Origin: Rhynchopus sp. YZ270_cl-10
Taxonomy: Eukaryota > Euglenozoa > Diplonemea > Diplonemida > Diplonemidae
NCBI GenBank assembly: GCA_964035575.1
Contig: OZ037864.1
Location: forward strand, 1,426,001-1,490,000
Length of the DNA stretch: 64,000 bases
Direction of reading: 5' to 3'
Numbering within the stretch: position 1 is the first letter of the stretch; the number at the start of each line of letters is the position of its first letter. Of the stretch, positions 52,022 to 62,746 are shown piece after piece. Made by a program: the position numbers and the translations under genes. The notes beneath the pieces were generated by a model. That model saw only the letters and a list, made by a program, of their open reading frames with translations, made no database searches and was not told the DNA's origin.

Positions 52022-53416
52022 ATGGAGAAGGACCCCGCCAACCTGGAGTACCTGCGCACCCAGGGTGTTGCCGATCTTGTGGACCGTGCGCTTCAGGAGC
52101 TTGTGAAGGAGAAGCCTGAGGAGGCACGCTCGTGGCTGGCAGCGTACTTTGAGTACCCACCACACGGTCTGTCGAGGAACGTGAAGAAGATGCCTGAGTG
52201 GATCCAGAAGGGATGTGGCGACAAGCCGTACAACTGCGAGGAGAAGAAGGCGACGTTTGCACCTGACGGCACGACACCTGCAGAGATGCCCGACTTCAAG
52301 GATCACAACAACTTCATGGCCAACTTCCTGAGGGAGAACCCTGCTGTGTACGAGTCGCTGAAGGACAAGAAGACTGCTGCAGGCGTGACCCTTGCACACT
52401 GCATGAAGACAGGAGTGGACAACCCAGGACACCCACACATCAAGACAGTGGGTCTGACTGCTGGTGACGAGGAGAGCTACGAGACCTTCAAGGAGCTGTT
52501 CGACCCTGTGATTGACGCACGTCACGGTGGGTATGGAGCAGACCAGAAGCAGCCCACAGACCTCGACCTGTCGAAGGTGAGCGACACAGACATGGACCCC
52601 GATGGGAAGTACGTGGAGACAACACGTGTGCGCACTGGACGCAGCATCAGAGGGTTCAAGCTGCCTCCCTGCATTGAATTTGAGGAGAGGAGGAAGCTTG
52701 AGGCAGTGTCTGTGAAGGGACTGATGAACCTTGCTGACGACCTGAAGGGTGACTACTACCCGCTTCACGGAAGCTGCTCCTACTCAGCAAAGCCAAACGG
52801 CATGACGGAGGAGAAGGAGGGTGAGCTGCGCAAGATGGGGAACCTGTTCCAGGAGCCCGACAGCACGCTGCTGCTTGCAAGCGGGATGGGCCGCCACTGG
52901 CCTGACGGACGTGGTGTGTTCCACAACGATGAGAAGAACCTGTTCGTGTGGGTGGGTGAGGAGGACCACCTGCGTATTGTGAGCATGCAGCGCGACAAGA
53001 ACATGAAGGAGACGTTTGGCCGCTTTGTGCGTTCGTGCGACGAGGTGCAGAAGGTGCTGAAGAGCGAGGGTTCCGACTTCATGCACTCTGAGCGTCTTGG
53101 ATGGGTGTTGACGTGCCCGTCGAACCTGGGAACTGGTCTTCGTGCCGGCACCCTTGTGAACCTGCCACTTGTGTCTGCACGTGACGACTTTAAGGACACA
53201 CTGAAGAAGATGCGTCTGCAGGCACGTGGCACAGGTGGTGTGGACTCTGCGTCGTCGGGTGGGAAGTGGGACATCTCGAACAGCGACAGAATTGGGAAGA
53301 GCGAGGTGGAGCTTGTGAACCTTGTGATTGAGGGTGTTGCACAGCTGGTGAAGTGGGAGAAGCTTCTGGAGGAGGGGAAGAAGGAGGACGTTGACAAGGA
53401 GGTTGCTGAGAAGTAG
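52022..53416 (+). CDS. Creatine kinase with docking domain, copy 4
   Basis: 464 aa, same protein as copy 2. The 5' third has its own silent states (GGATGTGGC like copy 3, CCTGAG at Pro58-Glu59, GATCAC at Asp94-His95). From about residue 140 to the stop it matches copies 5-7, including GATGAG at Asp303-Glu304 and ATCTCG at Ile418-Ser419, which copies 1-3 lack. It therefore marks the left edge of the homogenised array. Confidence 0.92.
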   Translation: MEKDPANLEYLRTQGVADLVDRALQELVKEKPEEARSWLAAYFEYPPHGLSRNVKKMPEWIQKGCGDKPYNCEEKKATFAPDGTTPAEMPDFKDHNNFMANFLRENPAVYESLKDKKTAAGVTLAHCMKTGVDNPGHPHIKTVGLTAGDEESYETFKELFDPVIDARHGGYGADQKQPTDLDLSKVSDTDMDPDGKYVETTRVRTGRSIRGFKLPPCIEFEERRKLEAVSVKGLMNLADDLKGDYYPLHGSCSYSAKPNGMTEEKEGELRKMGNLFQEPDSTLLLASGMGRHWPDGRGVFHNDEKNLFVWVGEEDHLRIVSMQRDKNMKETFGRFVRSCDEVQKVLKSEGSDFMHSERLGWVLTCPSNLGTGLRAGTLVNLPLVSARDDFKDTLKKMRLQARGTGGVDSASSGGKWDISNSDRIGKSEVELVNLVIEGVAQLVKWEKLLEEGKKEDVDKEVAEK

Positions 53417-53802
53417 ACACCTTGCACACCACACCACACCAGACCCGACCACCCCTTTCCACTCCCGTGCAGTCCCACTGCACTCCACGACTCCACGACC
53501 ACACCACGCGACAACGCTTCCCATGTACTAACACCTTTCTCTCTCCTCTCCAGGAGACGAGCTTTACACCCCTTTTCTTTGTTCATATTTGCATACTTAC
53601 ACTTGCAAACTTACACCCTTATCTTATATGAAAAGATGCCCAAAGTAATATACAACGATTTCCCCGCCGTCTCTTTATGTGCGTATTTAGTCTGTTTTCT
53701 GCGACACCAAGAGTTTTCTTTGCTCCCTTTTTGCGACGTAATAACTCAGAATATGCTCATTTCTGGCTGTGTTCCCAAACCCTTATTGCGATCTGTGTGG
53801 TA

Positions 53803-54133
53803 CCGTAAAAATATTTATTCTGGGCCGGAACAAAACTGGAACACCCCAAAAAATCGTCGATTGTTCCAGTTTTGTTCCGTACCAGCATTGTTTTGGGGGG
53901 GTATCCGTGCCTTGTCAAAAAAAACGAGGAGTGCGACGAATTTTTTTTTGCCCAAAGATGCACTATGCACCTGGGTGGGGTGGGAATGGGGATAAAAATA
54001 CTACCCCAACAGAACTGTTCTGGGCCGGAACAAAACTGGGACACCCCCAAAAACCCCAAGTGTTCCAGTTTTGTTCCGGTCCAGTATACTTCTGTCTCAG
54101 AATAGTTACAGCCCAGAATAAATATTTTTACGG
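53803..54133. mobile_element. Palindromic MITE with TA target site, unit copy 1
   Basis: Ends CCGTAAAAATATTTATTCTG and its exact reverse complement, flanked by TA on both sides (53801-53802 and 54134-54135), as in Tc1/mariner-type MITEs. Inside are two sub-hairpins, each GGAACAAAACTGG(A/G)ACA with TGTTCCAGTTTTGTTCC. No coding capacity. It was amplified passively with the creatine kinase unit. Confidence 0.7.
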
Positions 54134-54997
54134 TATACCAAAATTGCTCTCTAGTGACGCAAGCTCCTGTGTTTTGCTTGGTGTAAGGGTCCTGGGGATA
54201 TGGCAGGTTTTAATATCGCTTTATTACTGCCACATCAATTGAAATATTCGTGTGTGTTGACCTGAGCCTTAAATTCGTCACGAGAACGACGAAATCTGCT
54301 GACAAAAATTAATTTTTGCCGAAAGTACCACTCATTCTTTTGAGAATGTATCATTTTGTGTGTAAGAGGGTGAAAATATGGATTTATTACACTCATCGCG
54401 TCGACAAAAATATTCTTGGAGTGGCACTTTCGAAGCAACAGTGGCGACGTTCTCGCTCTGGTCTTTCCGAGTCTTGATGTGTGCAGCGCTAAGAAAACGA
54501 TAGTGCCTCTCCCGAGCTATGTCATTGTAGTCTTTCTGCTTGTCTGCAAAATATTCTCTTTCCCAATCGAAAGATTAGCTGCGTGTCCTATTTGGGGTTC
54601 AAATCCCGAAAACGCTACCCTTCAAGCTTGACACGATCAATTCCGGAATCACTCATTCAACTGTTGCCTTTAAGCAGATGCTCACCCTTAATTCTTGGTG
54701 TAGATTACGAAGGTAAAAAGGAGGTAACAGTAGCGTCACATACAGCCTGGCTGTGGAGCTTCGAGCTCAGCCACTGTTGTAACTGCGTAAGCATTTGTGC
54801 CTTCGCTTCGCCCATATTTCTAAAGGTTATGCGAAATCGGTACAGGCAGACGGTACGTAACGGATGCAGATGTGTACTGCTGCCTACTGGGTTTTGGGCA
54901 GCTATGCATCCAACTGTGCCTGCGTAGGATCTGAAGGTGTAGTCTCTGCATCCGATGATACTGCCAGAAGCTGTGATGTGACCTTTGTGTTTTGTTT

Positions 54998-55074
54998 AGC
55001 ACCGTGCGGTCAAAACTATGACTACACAAATCTGAACCCACCTGCCACATTCCAGTTGCCACTGGAACACACAT
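54998..55074 (+). promoter_or_regulatory. Conserved upstream blocks of creatine kinase copy 5
   Basis: Same two blocks as at 51919-51974, with a longer, unrelated middle. Repeated at 58108-58184 and 61218-61294. Confidence 0.4.
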
Positions 55075-55131
55075 CATTGCATTAATACCAATACACAGAC
55101 CTTACACACAACAAACCACTACACCAACACA

Positions 55132-56526
55132 ATGGAGAAGGACCCCGCCAACCTGGAGTACCTGCGCACCCAGGGTGTTGCCGATCTTGTGGACCGTGCG
55201 CTTCAGGAGCTTGTGAAGGAGAAGCCTGAGGAGGCACGCTCGTGGCTGGCAGCGTACTTTGAGTACCCACCACACGGTCTGTCGAGGAACGTGAAGAAGA
55301 TGCCCGAGTGGATCCAGAAGGGGTGTGGTGACAAGCCGTACAACTGTGAGGAGAAGAAGGCGACGTTTGCACCTGACGGCACGACACCTGCAGAGATGCC
55401 CGACTTCAAGGACCACAACAACTTCATGGCCAACTTCCTGAGGGAGAACCCTGCTGTGTACGAGTCGCTGAAGGACAAGAAGACTGCGGCAGGCGTGACC
55501 CTTGCACACTGCATGAAGACAGGAGTGGACAACCCAGGACACCCACACATCAAGACAGTGGGTCTGACTGCTGGTGACGAGGAGAGCTACGAGACCTTCA
55601 AGGAGCTGTTCGACCCTGTGATTGACGCACGTCACGGTGGGTATGGAGCAGACCAGAAGCAGCCCACAGACCTCGACCTGTCGAAGGTGAGCGACACAGA
55701 CATGGACCCCGATGGGAAGTACGTGGAGACAACACGTGTGCGCACTGGACGCAGCATCAGAGGGTTCAAGCTGCCTCCCTGCATTGAATTTGAGGAGAGG
55801 AGGAAGCTTGAGGCAGTGTCTGTGAAGGGACTGATGAACCTTGCTGACGACCTGAAGGGTGACTACTACCCGCTTCACGGAAGCTGCTCCTACTCAGCAA
55901 AGCCAAACGGCATGACGGAGGAGAAGGAGGGTGAGCTGCGCAAGATGGGGAACCTGTTCCAGGAGCCCGACAGCACGCTGCTGCTTGCAAGCGGGATGGG
56001 CCGCCACTGGCCTGACGGACGTGGTGTGTTCCACAACGATGAGAAGAACCTGTTCGTGTGGGTGGGTGAGGAGGACCACCTGCGTATTGTGAGCATGCAG
56101 CGCGACAAGAACATGAAGGAGACGTTTGGCCGCTTTGTGCGTTCGTGCGACGAGGTGCAGAAGGTGCTGAAGAGCGAGGGTTCCGACTTCATGCACTCTG
56201 AGCGTCTTGGATGGGTGTTGACGTGCCCGTCGAACCTGGGAACTGGTCTTCGTGCCGGCACCCTTGTGAACCTGCCACTTGTGTCTGCACGTGACGACTT
56301 TAAGGACACACTGAAGAAGATGCGTCTGCAGGCACGTGGCACAGGTGGTGTGGACTCTGCGTCGTCGGGTGGGAAGTGGGACATCTCGAACAGCGACAGA
56401 ATTGGGAAGAGCGAGGTGGAGCTTGTGAACCTTGTGATTGAGGGTGTTGCACAGCTGGTGAAGTGGGAGAAGCTTCTGGAGGAGGGGAAGAAGGAGGACG
56501 TTGACAAGGAGGTTGCTGAGAAGTAG
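55132..56526 (+). CDS. Creatine kinase with docking domain, copy 5 (mosaic)
   Basis: 464 aa, same protein as copy 2. The leader variant is copy-3-like. Silent states up to about 55488 (GGGTGTGGT, TGTGAG, GCGGCA) match copy 2. From about 55562 (GGTCTG) to the end they match copy 4. The switch therefore lies between these two positions. Copies 6 and 7 carry the same junction, so the recombinant arose before the 3,110-bp amplification. Confidence 0.92.
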   Translation: MEKDPANLEYLRTQGVADLVDRALQELVKEKPEEARSWLAAYFEYPPHGLSRNVKKMPEWIQKGCGDKPYNCEEKKATFAPDGTTPAEMPDFKDHNNFMANFLRENPAVYESLKDKKTAAGVTLAHCMKTGVDNPGHPHIKTVGLTAGDEESYETFKELFDPVIDARHGGYGADQKQPTDLDLSKVSDTDMDPDGKYVETTRVRTGRSIRGFKLPPCIEFEERRKLEAVSVKGLMNLADDLKGDYYPLHGSCSYSAKPNGMTEEKEGELRKMGNLFQEPDSTLLLASGMGRHWPDGRGVFHNDEKNLFVWVGEEDHLRIVSMQRDKNMKETFGRFVRSCDEVQKVLKSEGSDFMHSERLGWVLTCPSNLGTGLRAGTLVNLPLVSARDDFKDTLKKMRLQARGTGGVDSASSGGKWDISNSDRIGKSEVELVNLVIEGVAQLVKWEKLLEEGKKEDVDKEVAEK

Positions 56527-58241
56527 ACACCTTGCACACCACACCACACCAGACCCGACCACCCCTTTCCACTCCCGTGCAGTCCCACTGCACTCCACGA
56601 CTCCACGACCACACCACGCGACAACGCTTCCCATGTACTAACACCTTTCTCTCTCCTCTCCAGGAGACGAGCTTTACACCCCTTTTCTTTGTTCATATTT
56701 GCATACTTACACTTGCAAACTTACACCCTTATCTTATATGAAAAGATGCCCAAAGTAATATACAACGATTTCCCCGCCGTCTCTTTATGTGCGTATTTAG
56801 TCTGTTTTCTGCGACACCAAGAGTTTTCTTTGCTCCCTTTTTGCGACGTAATAACTCAGAATATGCTCATTTCTGGCTGTGTTCCCAAACCCTTATTGCG
56901 ATCTGTGTGGTACCGTAAAAATATTTATTCTGGGCCGGAACAAAACTGGAACACCCCAAAAAATCGTCGATTGTTCCAGTTTTGTTCCGTACCAGCATTG
57001 TTTTGGGGGGGTATCCGTGCCTTGTCAAAAAAAACGAGGAGTGCGACGAATTTTTTTTTGCCCAAAGATGCACTATGCACCTGGGTGGGGTGGGAATGGG
57101 GATAAAAATACTACCCCAACAGAACTGTTCTGGGCCGGAACAAAACTGGGACACCCCCAAAAACCCCAAGTGTTCCAGTTTTGTTCCGGTCCAGTATACT
57201 TCTGTCTCAGAATAGTTACAGCCCAGAATAAATATTTTTACGGTATACCAAAATTGCTCTCTAGTGACGCAAGCTCCTGTGTTTTGCTTGGTGTAAGGGT
57301 CCTGGGGATATGGCAGGTTTTAATATCGCTTTATTACTGCCACATCAATTGAAATATTCGTGTGTGTTGACCTGAGCCTTAAATTCGTCACGAGAACGAC
57401 GAAATCTGCTGACAAAAATTAATTTTTGCCGAAAGTACCACTCATTCTTTTGAGAATGTATCATTTTGTGTGTAAGAGGGTGAAAATATGGATTTATTAC
57501 ACTCATCGCGTCGACAAAAATATTCTTGGAGTGGCACTTTCGAAGCAACAGTGGCGACGTTCTCGCTCTGGTCTTTCCGAGTCTTGATGTGTGCAGCGCT
57601 AAGAAAACGATAGTGCCTCTCCCGAGCTATGTCATTGTAGTCTTTCTGCTTGTCTGCAAAATATTCTCTTTCCCAATCGAAAGATTAGCTGCGTGTCCTA
57701 TTTGGGGTTCAAATCCCGAAAACGCTACCCTTCAAGCTTGACACGATCAATTCCGGAATCACTCATTCAACTGTTGCCTTTAAGCAGATGCTCACCCTTA
57801 ATTCTTGGTGTAGATTACGAAGGTAAAAAGGAGGTAACAGTAGCGTCACATACAGCCTGGCTGTGGAGCTTCGAGCTCAGCCACTGTTGTAACTGCGTAA
57901 GCATTTGTGCCTTCGCTTCGCCCATATTTCTAAAGGTTATGCGAAATCGGTACAGGCAGACGGTACGTAACGGATGCAGATGTGTACTGCTGCCTACTGG
58001 GTTTTGGGCAGCTATGCATCCAACTGTGCCTGCGTAGGATCTGAAGGTGTAGTCTCTGCATCCGATGATACTGCCAGAAGCTGTGATGTGACCTTTGTGT
58101 TTTGTTTAGCACCGTGCGGTCAAAACTATGACTACACAAATCTGAACCCACCTGCCACATTCCAGTTGCCACTGGAACACACATCATTGCATTAATACCA
58201 ATACACAGACCTTACACACAACAAACCACTACACCAACACA
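56527..58241. other. Spacer of the 3,110-bp unit (second)
   Basis: Same content as 53417-55131, including the MITE at 56913-57243 and upstream blocks at 58108-58184. Confidence 0.6.
56913..57243. mobile_element. Palindromic MITE, unit copy 2
   Basis: Identical by eye to 53803-54133, offset by 3,110 bp. Confidence 0.7.
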
Positions 58242-59636
58242 ATGGAGAAGGACCCCGCCAACCTGGAGTACCTGCGCACCCAGGGTGTTGCCGATCTTGT
58301 GGACCGTGCGCTTCAGGAGCTTGTGAAGGAGAAGCCTGAGGAGGCACGCTCGTGGCTGGCAGCGTACTTTGAGTACCCACCACACGGTCTGTCGAGGAAC
58401 GTGAAGAAGATGCCCGAGTGGATCCAGAAGGGGTGTGGTGACAAGCCGTACAACTGTGAGGAGAAGAAGGCGACGTTTGCACCTGACGGCACGACACCTG
58501 CAGAGATGCCCGACTTCAAGGACCACAACAACTTCATGGCCAACTTCCTGAGGGAGAACCCTGCTGTGTACGAGTCGCTGAAGGACAAGAAGACTGCGGC
58601 AGGCGTGACCCTTGCACACTGCATGAAGACAGGAGTGGACAACCCAGGACACCCACACATCAAGACAGTGGGTCTGACTGCTGGTGACGAGGAGAGCTAC
58701 GAGACCTTCAAGGAGCTGTTCGACCCTGTGATTGACGCACGTCACGGTGGGTATGGAGCAGACCAGAAGCAGCCCACAGACCTCGACCTGTCGAAGGTGA
58801 GCGACACAGACATGGACCCCGATGGGAAGTACGTGGAGACAACACGTGTGCGCACTGGACGCAGCATCAGAGGGTTCAAGCTGCCTCCCTGCATTGAATT
58901 TGAGGAGAGGAGGAAGCTTGAGGCAGTGTCTGTGAAGGGACTGATGAACCTTGCTGACGACCTGAAGGGTGACTACTACCCGCTTCACGGAAGCTGCTCC
59001 TACTCAGCAAAGCCAAACGGCATGACGGAGGAGAAGGAGGGTGAGCTGCGCAAGATGGGGAACCTGTTCCAGGAGCCCGACAGCACGCTGCTGCTTGCAA
59101 GCGGGATGGGCCGCCACTGGCCTGACGGACGTGGTGTGTTCCACAACGATGAGAAGAACCTGTTCGTGTGGGTGGGTGAGGAGGACCACCTGCGTATTGT
59201 GAGCATGCAGCGCGACAAGAACATGAAGGAGACGTTTGGCCGCTTTGTGCGTTCGTGCGACGAGGTGCAGAAGGTGCTGAAGAGCGAGGGTTCCGACTTC
59301 ATGCACTCTGAGCGTCTTGGATGGGTGTTGACGTGCCCGTCGAACCTGGGAACTGGTCTTCGTGCCGGCACCCTTGTGAACCTGCCACTTGTGTCTGCAC
59401 GTGACGACTTTAAGGACACACTGAAGAAGATGCGTCTGCAGGCACGTGGCACAGGTGGTGTGGACTCTGCGTCGTCGGGTGGGAAGTGGGACATCTCGAA
59501 CAGCGACAGAATTGGGAAGAGCGAGGTGGAGCTTGTGAACCTTGTGATTGAGGGTGTTGCACAGCTGGTGAAGTGGGAGAAGCTTCTGGAGGAGGGGAAG
59601 AAGGAGGACGTTGACAAGGAGGTTGCTGAGAAGTAG
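58242..59636 (+). CDS. Creatine kinase with docking domain, copy 6 (mosaic)
   Basis: 464 aa. Coding sequence appears identical to copy 5, including the copy-2/copy-4 junction. All functional motifs listed for copy 1 are intact (Cys365, Glu-Glu-Asp-His at 313-316, Gly-Val-Asp at 406-408). Confidence 0.92.
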   Translation: MEKDPANLEYLRTQGVADLVDRALQELVKEKPEEARSWLAAYFEYPPHGLSRNVKKMPEWIQKGCGDKPYNCEEKKATFAPDGTTPAEMPDFKDHNNFMANFLRENPAVYESLKDKKTAAGVTLAHCMKTGVDNPGHPHIKTVGLTAGDEESYETFKELFDPVIDARHGGYGADQKQPTDLDLSKVSDTDMDPDGKYVETTRVRTGRSIRGFKLPPCIEFEERRKLEAVSVKGLMNLADDLKGDYYPLHGSCSYSAKPNGMTEEKEGELRKMGNLFQEPDSTLLLASGMGRHWPDGRGVFHNDEKNLFVWVGEEDHLRIVSMQRDKNMKETFGRFVRSCDEVQKVLKSEGSDFMHSERLGWVLTCPSNLGTGLRAGTLVNLPLVSARDDFKDTLKKMRLQARGTGGVDSASSGGKWDISNSDRIGKSEVELVNLVIEGVAQLVKWEKLLEEGKKEDVDKEVAEK

Positions 59637-61351
59637 ACACCTTGCACACCACACCACACCAGACCCGACCACCCCTTTCCACTCCCGTGCAGTCCCACTG
59701 CACTCCACGACTCCACGACCACACCACGCGACAACGCTTCCCATGTACTAACACCTTTCTCTCTCCTCTCCAGGAGACGAGCTTTACACCCCTTTTCTTT
59801 GTTCATATTTGCATACTTACACTTGCAAACTTACACCCTTATCTTATATGAAAAGATGCCCAAAGTAATATACAACGATTTCCCCGCCGTCTCTTTATGT
59901 GCGTATTTAGTCTGTTTTCTGCGACACCAAGAGTTTTCTTTGCTCCCTTTTTGCGACGTAATAACTCAGAATATGCTCATTTCTGGCTGTGTTCCCAAAC
60001 CCTTATTGCGATCTGTGTGGTACCGTAAAAATATTTATTCTGGGCCGGAACAAAACTGGAACACCCCAAAAAATCGTCGATTGTTCCAGTTTTGTTCCGT
60101 ACCAGCATTGTTTTGGGGGGGTATCCGTGCCTTGTCAAAAAAAACGAGGAGTGCGACGAATTTTTTTTTGCCCAAAGATGCACTATGCACCTGGGTGGGG
60201 TGGGAATGGGGATAAAAATACTACCCCAACAGAACTGTTCTGGGCCGGAACAAAACTGGGACACCCCCAAAAACCCCAAGTGTTCCAGTTTTGTTCCGGT
60301 CCAGTATACTTCTGTCTCAGAATAGTTACAGCCCAGAATAAATATTTTTACGGTATACCAAAATTGCTCTCTAGTGACGCAAGCTCCTGTGTTTTGCTTG
60401 GTGTAAGGGTCCTGGGGATATGGCAGGTTTTAATATCGCTTTATTACTGCCACATCAATTGAAATATTCGTGTGTGTTGACCTGAGCCTTAAATTCGTCA
60501 CGAGAACGACGAAATCTGCTGACAAAAATTAATTTTTGCCGAAAGTACCACTCATTCTTTTGAGAATGTATCATTTTGTGTGTAAGAGGGTGAAAATATG
60601 GATTTATTACACTCATCGCGTCGACAAAAATATTCTTGGAGTGGCACTTTCGAAGCAACAGTGGCGACGTTCTCGCTCTGGTCTTTCCGAGTCTTGATGT
60701 GTGCAGCGCTAAGAAAACGATAGTGCCTCTCCCGAGCTATGTCATTGTAGTCTTTCTGCTTGTCTGCAAAATATTCTCTTTCCCAATCGAAAGATTAGCT
60801 GCGTGTCCTATTTGGGGTTCAAATCCCGAAAACGCTACCCTTCAAGCTTGACACGATCAATTCCGGAATCACTCATTCAACTGTTGCCTTTAAGCAGATG
60901 CTCACCCTTAATTCTTGGTGTAGATTACGAAGGTAAAAAGGAGGTAACAGTAGCGTCACATACAGCCTGGCTGTGGAGCTTCGAGCTCAGCCACTGTTGT
61001 AACTGCGTAAGCATTTGTGCCTTCGCTTCGCCCATATTTCTAAAGGTTATGCGAAATCGGTACAGGCAGACGGTACGTAACGGATGCAGATGTGTACTGC
61101 TGCCTACTGGGTTTTGGGCAGCTATGCATCCAACTGTGCCTGCGTAGGATCTGAAGGTGTAGTCTCTGCATCCGATGATACTGCCAGAAGCTGTGATGTG
61201 ACCTTTGTGTTTTGTTTAGCACCGTGCGGTCAAAACTATGACTACACAAATCTGAACCCACCTGCCACATTCCAGTTGCCACTGGAACACACATCATTGC
61301 ATTAATACCAATACACAGACCTTACACACAACAAACCACTACACCAACACA
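59637..61351. other. Spacer of the 3,110-bp unit (third)
   Basis: Same content as 53417-55131, including the MITE at 60023-60353 and upstream blocks at 61218-61294. Confidence 0.6.
60023..60353. mobile_element. Palindromic MITE, unit copy 3
   Basis: Identical by eye to 53803-54133, offset by 6,220 bp. Confidence 0.7.
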
Positions 61352-62746
61352 ATGGAGAAGGACCCCGCCAACCTGGAGTACCTGCGCACCCAGGGTGTTG
61401 CCGATCTTGTGGACCGTGCGCTTCAGGAGCTTGTGAAGGAGAAGCCTGAGGAGGCACGCTCGTGGCTGGCAGCGTACTTTGAGTACCCACCACACGGTCT
61501 GTCGAGGAACGTGAAGAAGATGCCCGAGTGGATCCAGAAGGGGTGTGGTGACAAGCCGTACAACTGTGAGGAGAAGAAGGCGACGTTTGCACCTGACGGC
61601 ACGACACCTGCAGAGATGCCCGACTTCAAGGACCACAACAACTTCATGGCCAACTTCCTGAGGGAGAACCCTGCTGTGTACGAGTCGCTGAAGGACAAGA
61701 AGACTGCGGCAGGCGTGACCCTTGCACACTGCATGAAGACAGGAGTGGACAACCCAGGACACCCACACATCAAGACAGTGGGTCTGACTGCTGGTGACGA
61801 GGAGAGCTACGAGACCTTCAAGGAGCTGTTCGACCCTGTGATTGACGCACGTCACGGTGGGTATGGAGCAGACCAGAAGCAGCCCACAGACCTCGACCTG
61901 TCGAAGGTGAGCGACACAGACATGGACCCCGATGGGAAGTACGTGGAGACAACACGTGTGCGCACTGGACGCAGCATCAGAGGGTTCAAGCTGCCTCCCT
62001 GCATTGAATTTGAGGAGAGGAGGAAGCTTGAGGCAGTGTCTGTGAAGGGACTGATGAACCTTGCTGACGACCTGAAGGGTGACTACTACCCGCTTCACGG
62101 AAGCTGCTCCTACTCAGCAAAGCCAAACGGCATGACGGAGGAGAAGGAGGGTGAGCTGCGCAAGATGGGGAACCTGTTCCAGGAGCCCGACAGCACGCTG
62201 CTGCTTGCAAGCGGGATGGGCCGCCACTGGCCTGACGGACGTGGTGTGTTCCACAACGATGAGAAGAACCTGTTCGTGTGGGTGGGTGAGGAGGACCACC
62301 TGCGTATTGTGAGCATGCAGCGCGACAAGAACATGAAGGAGACGTTTGGCCGCTTTGTGCGTTCGTGCGACGAGGTGCAGAAGGTGCTGAAGAGCGAGGG
62401 TTCCGACTTCATGCACTCTGAGCGTCTTGGATGGGTGTTGACGTGCCCGTCGAACCTGGGAACTGGTCTTCGTGCCGGAACCCTTGTGAACCTGCCACTT
62501 GTGTCTGCACGTGACGACTTTAAGGACACACTGAAGAAGATGCGTCTGCAGGCACGTGGCACAGGTGGTGTGGACTCTGCGTCGTCGGGTGGGAAGTGGG
62601 ACATCTCGAACAGCGACAGAATTGGGAAGAGCGAGGTGGAGCTTGTGAACCTTGTGATTGAGGGTGTTGCACAGCTGGTGAAGTGGGAGAAGCTTCTGGA
62701 GGAGGGGAAGAAGGAGGACGTTGACAAGGAGGTTGCTGAGAAGTAG
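61352..62746 (+). CDS. Creatine kinase with docking domain, copy 7 (mosaic)
   Basis: 464 aa, same protein as copies 2-6. Differs from copy 6 by a silent C to A at 62479; the same A is found in copy 3, so it could be a small conversion tract or a new mutation. Confidence 0.92.
   Translation: MEKDPANLEYLRTQGVADLVDRALQELVKEKPEEARSWLAAYFEYPPHGLSRNVKKMPEWIQKGCGDKPYNCEEKKATFAPDGTTPAEMPDFKDHNNFMANFLRENPAVYESLKDKKTAAGVTLAHCMKTGVDNPGHPHIKTVGLTAGDEESYETFKELFDPVIDARHGGYGADQKQPTDLDLSKVSDTDMDPDGKYVETTRVRTGRSIRGFKLPPCIEFEERRKLEAVSVKGLMNLADDLKGDYYPLHGSCSYSAKPNGMTEEKEGELRKMGNLFQEPDSTLLLASGMGRHWPDGRGVFHNDEKNLFVWVGEEDHLRIVSMQRDKNMKETFGRFVRSCDEVQKVLKSEGSDFMHSERLGWVLTCPSNLGTGLRAGTLVNLPLVSARDDFKDTLKKMRLQARGTGGVDSASSGGKWDISNSDRIGKSEVELVNLVIEGVAQLVKWEKLLEEGKKEDVDKEVAEK

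Larger units (their letters stand above)
53417..55131. other. Spacer of the 3,110-bp unit (first)
   Basis: Conserved 3' part, then the palindromic MITE (53803-54133), then about 800 bp with no recognised gene, then candidate promoter blocks at 54998-55016 and 55052-55074 and the leader after ACACAG (55098). The phrase GGGGTTCAAATCCC (near 54593) imitates a tRNA T-arm, but no tRNA folds around it. Confidence 0.6.

Noticed and set aside
54585-54620. tRNA-like T-arm GGGGTTCAAATCCC in the array spacer
   Set aside because: The stem has a mismatch, and no matching acceptor, D or anticodon arm lies upstream.
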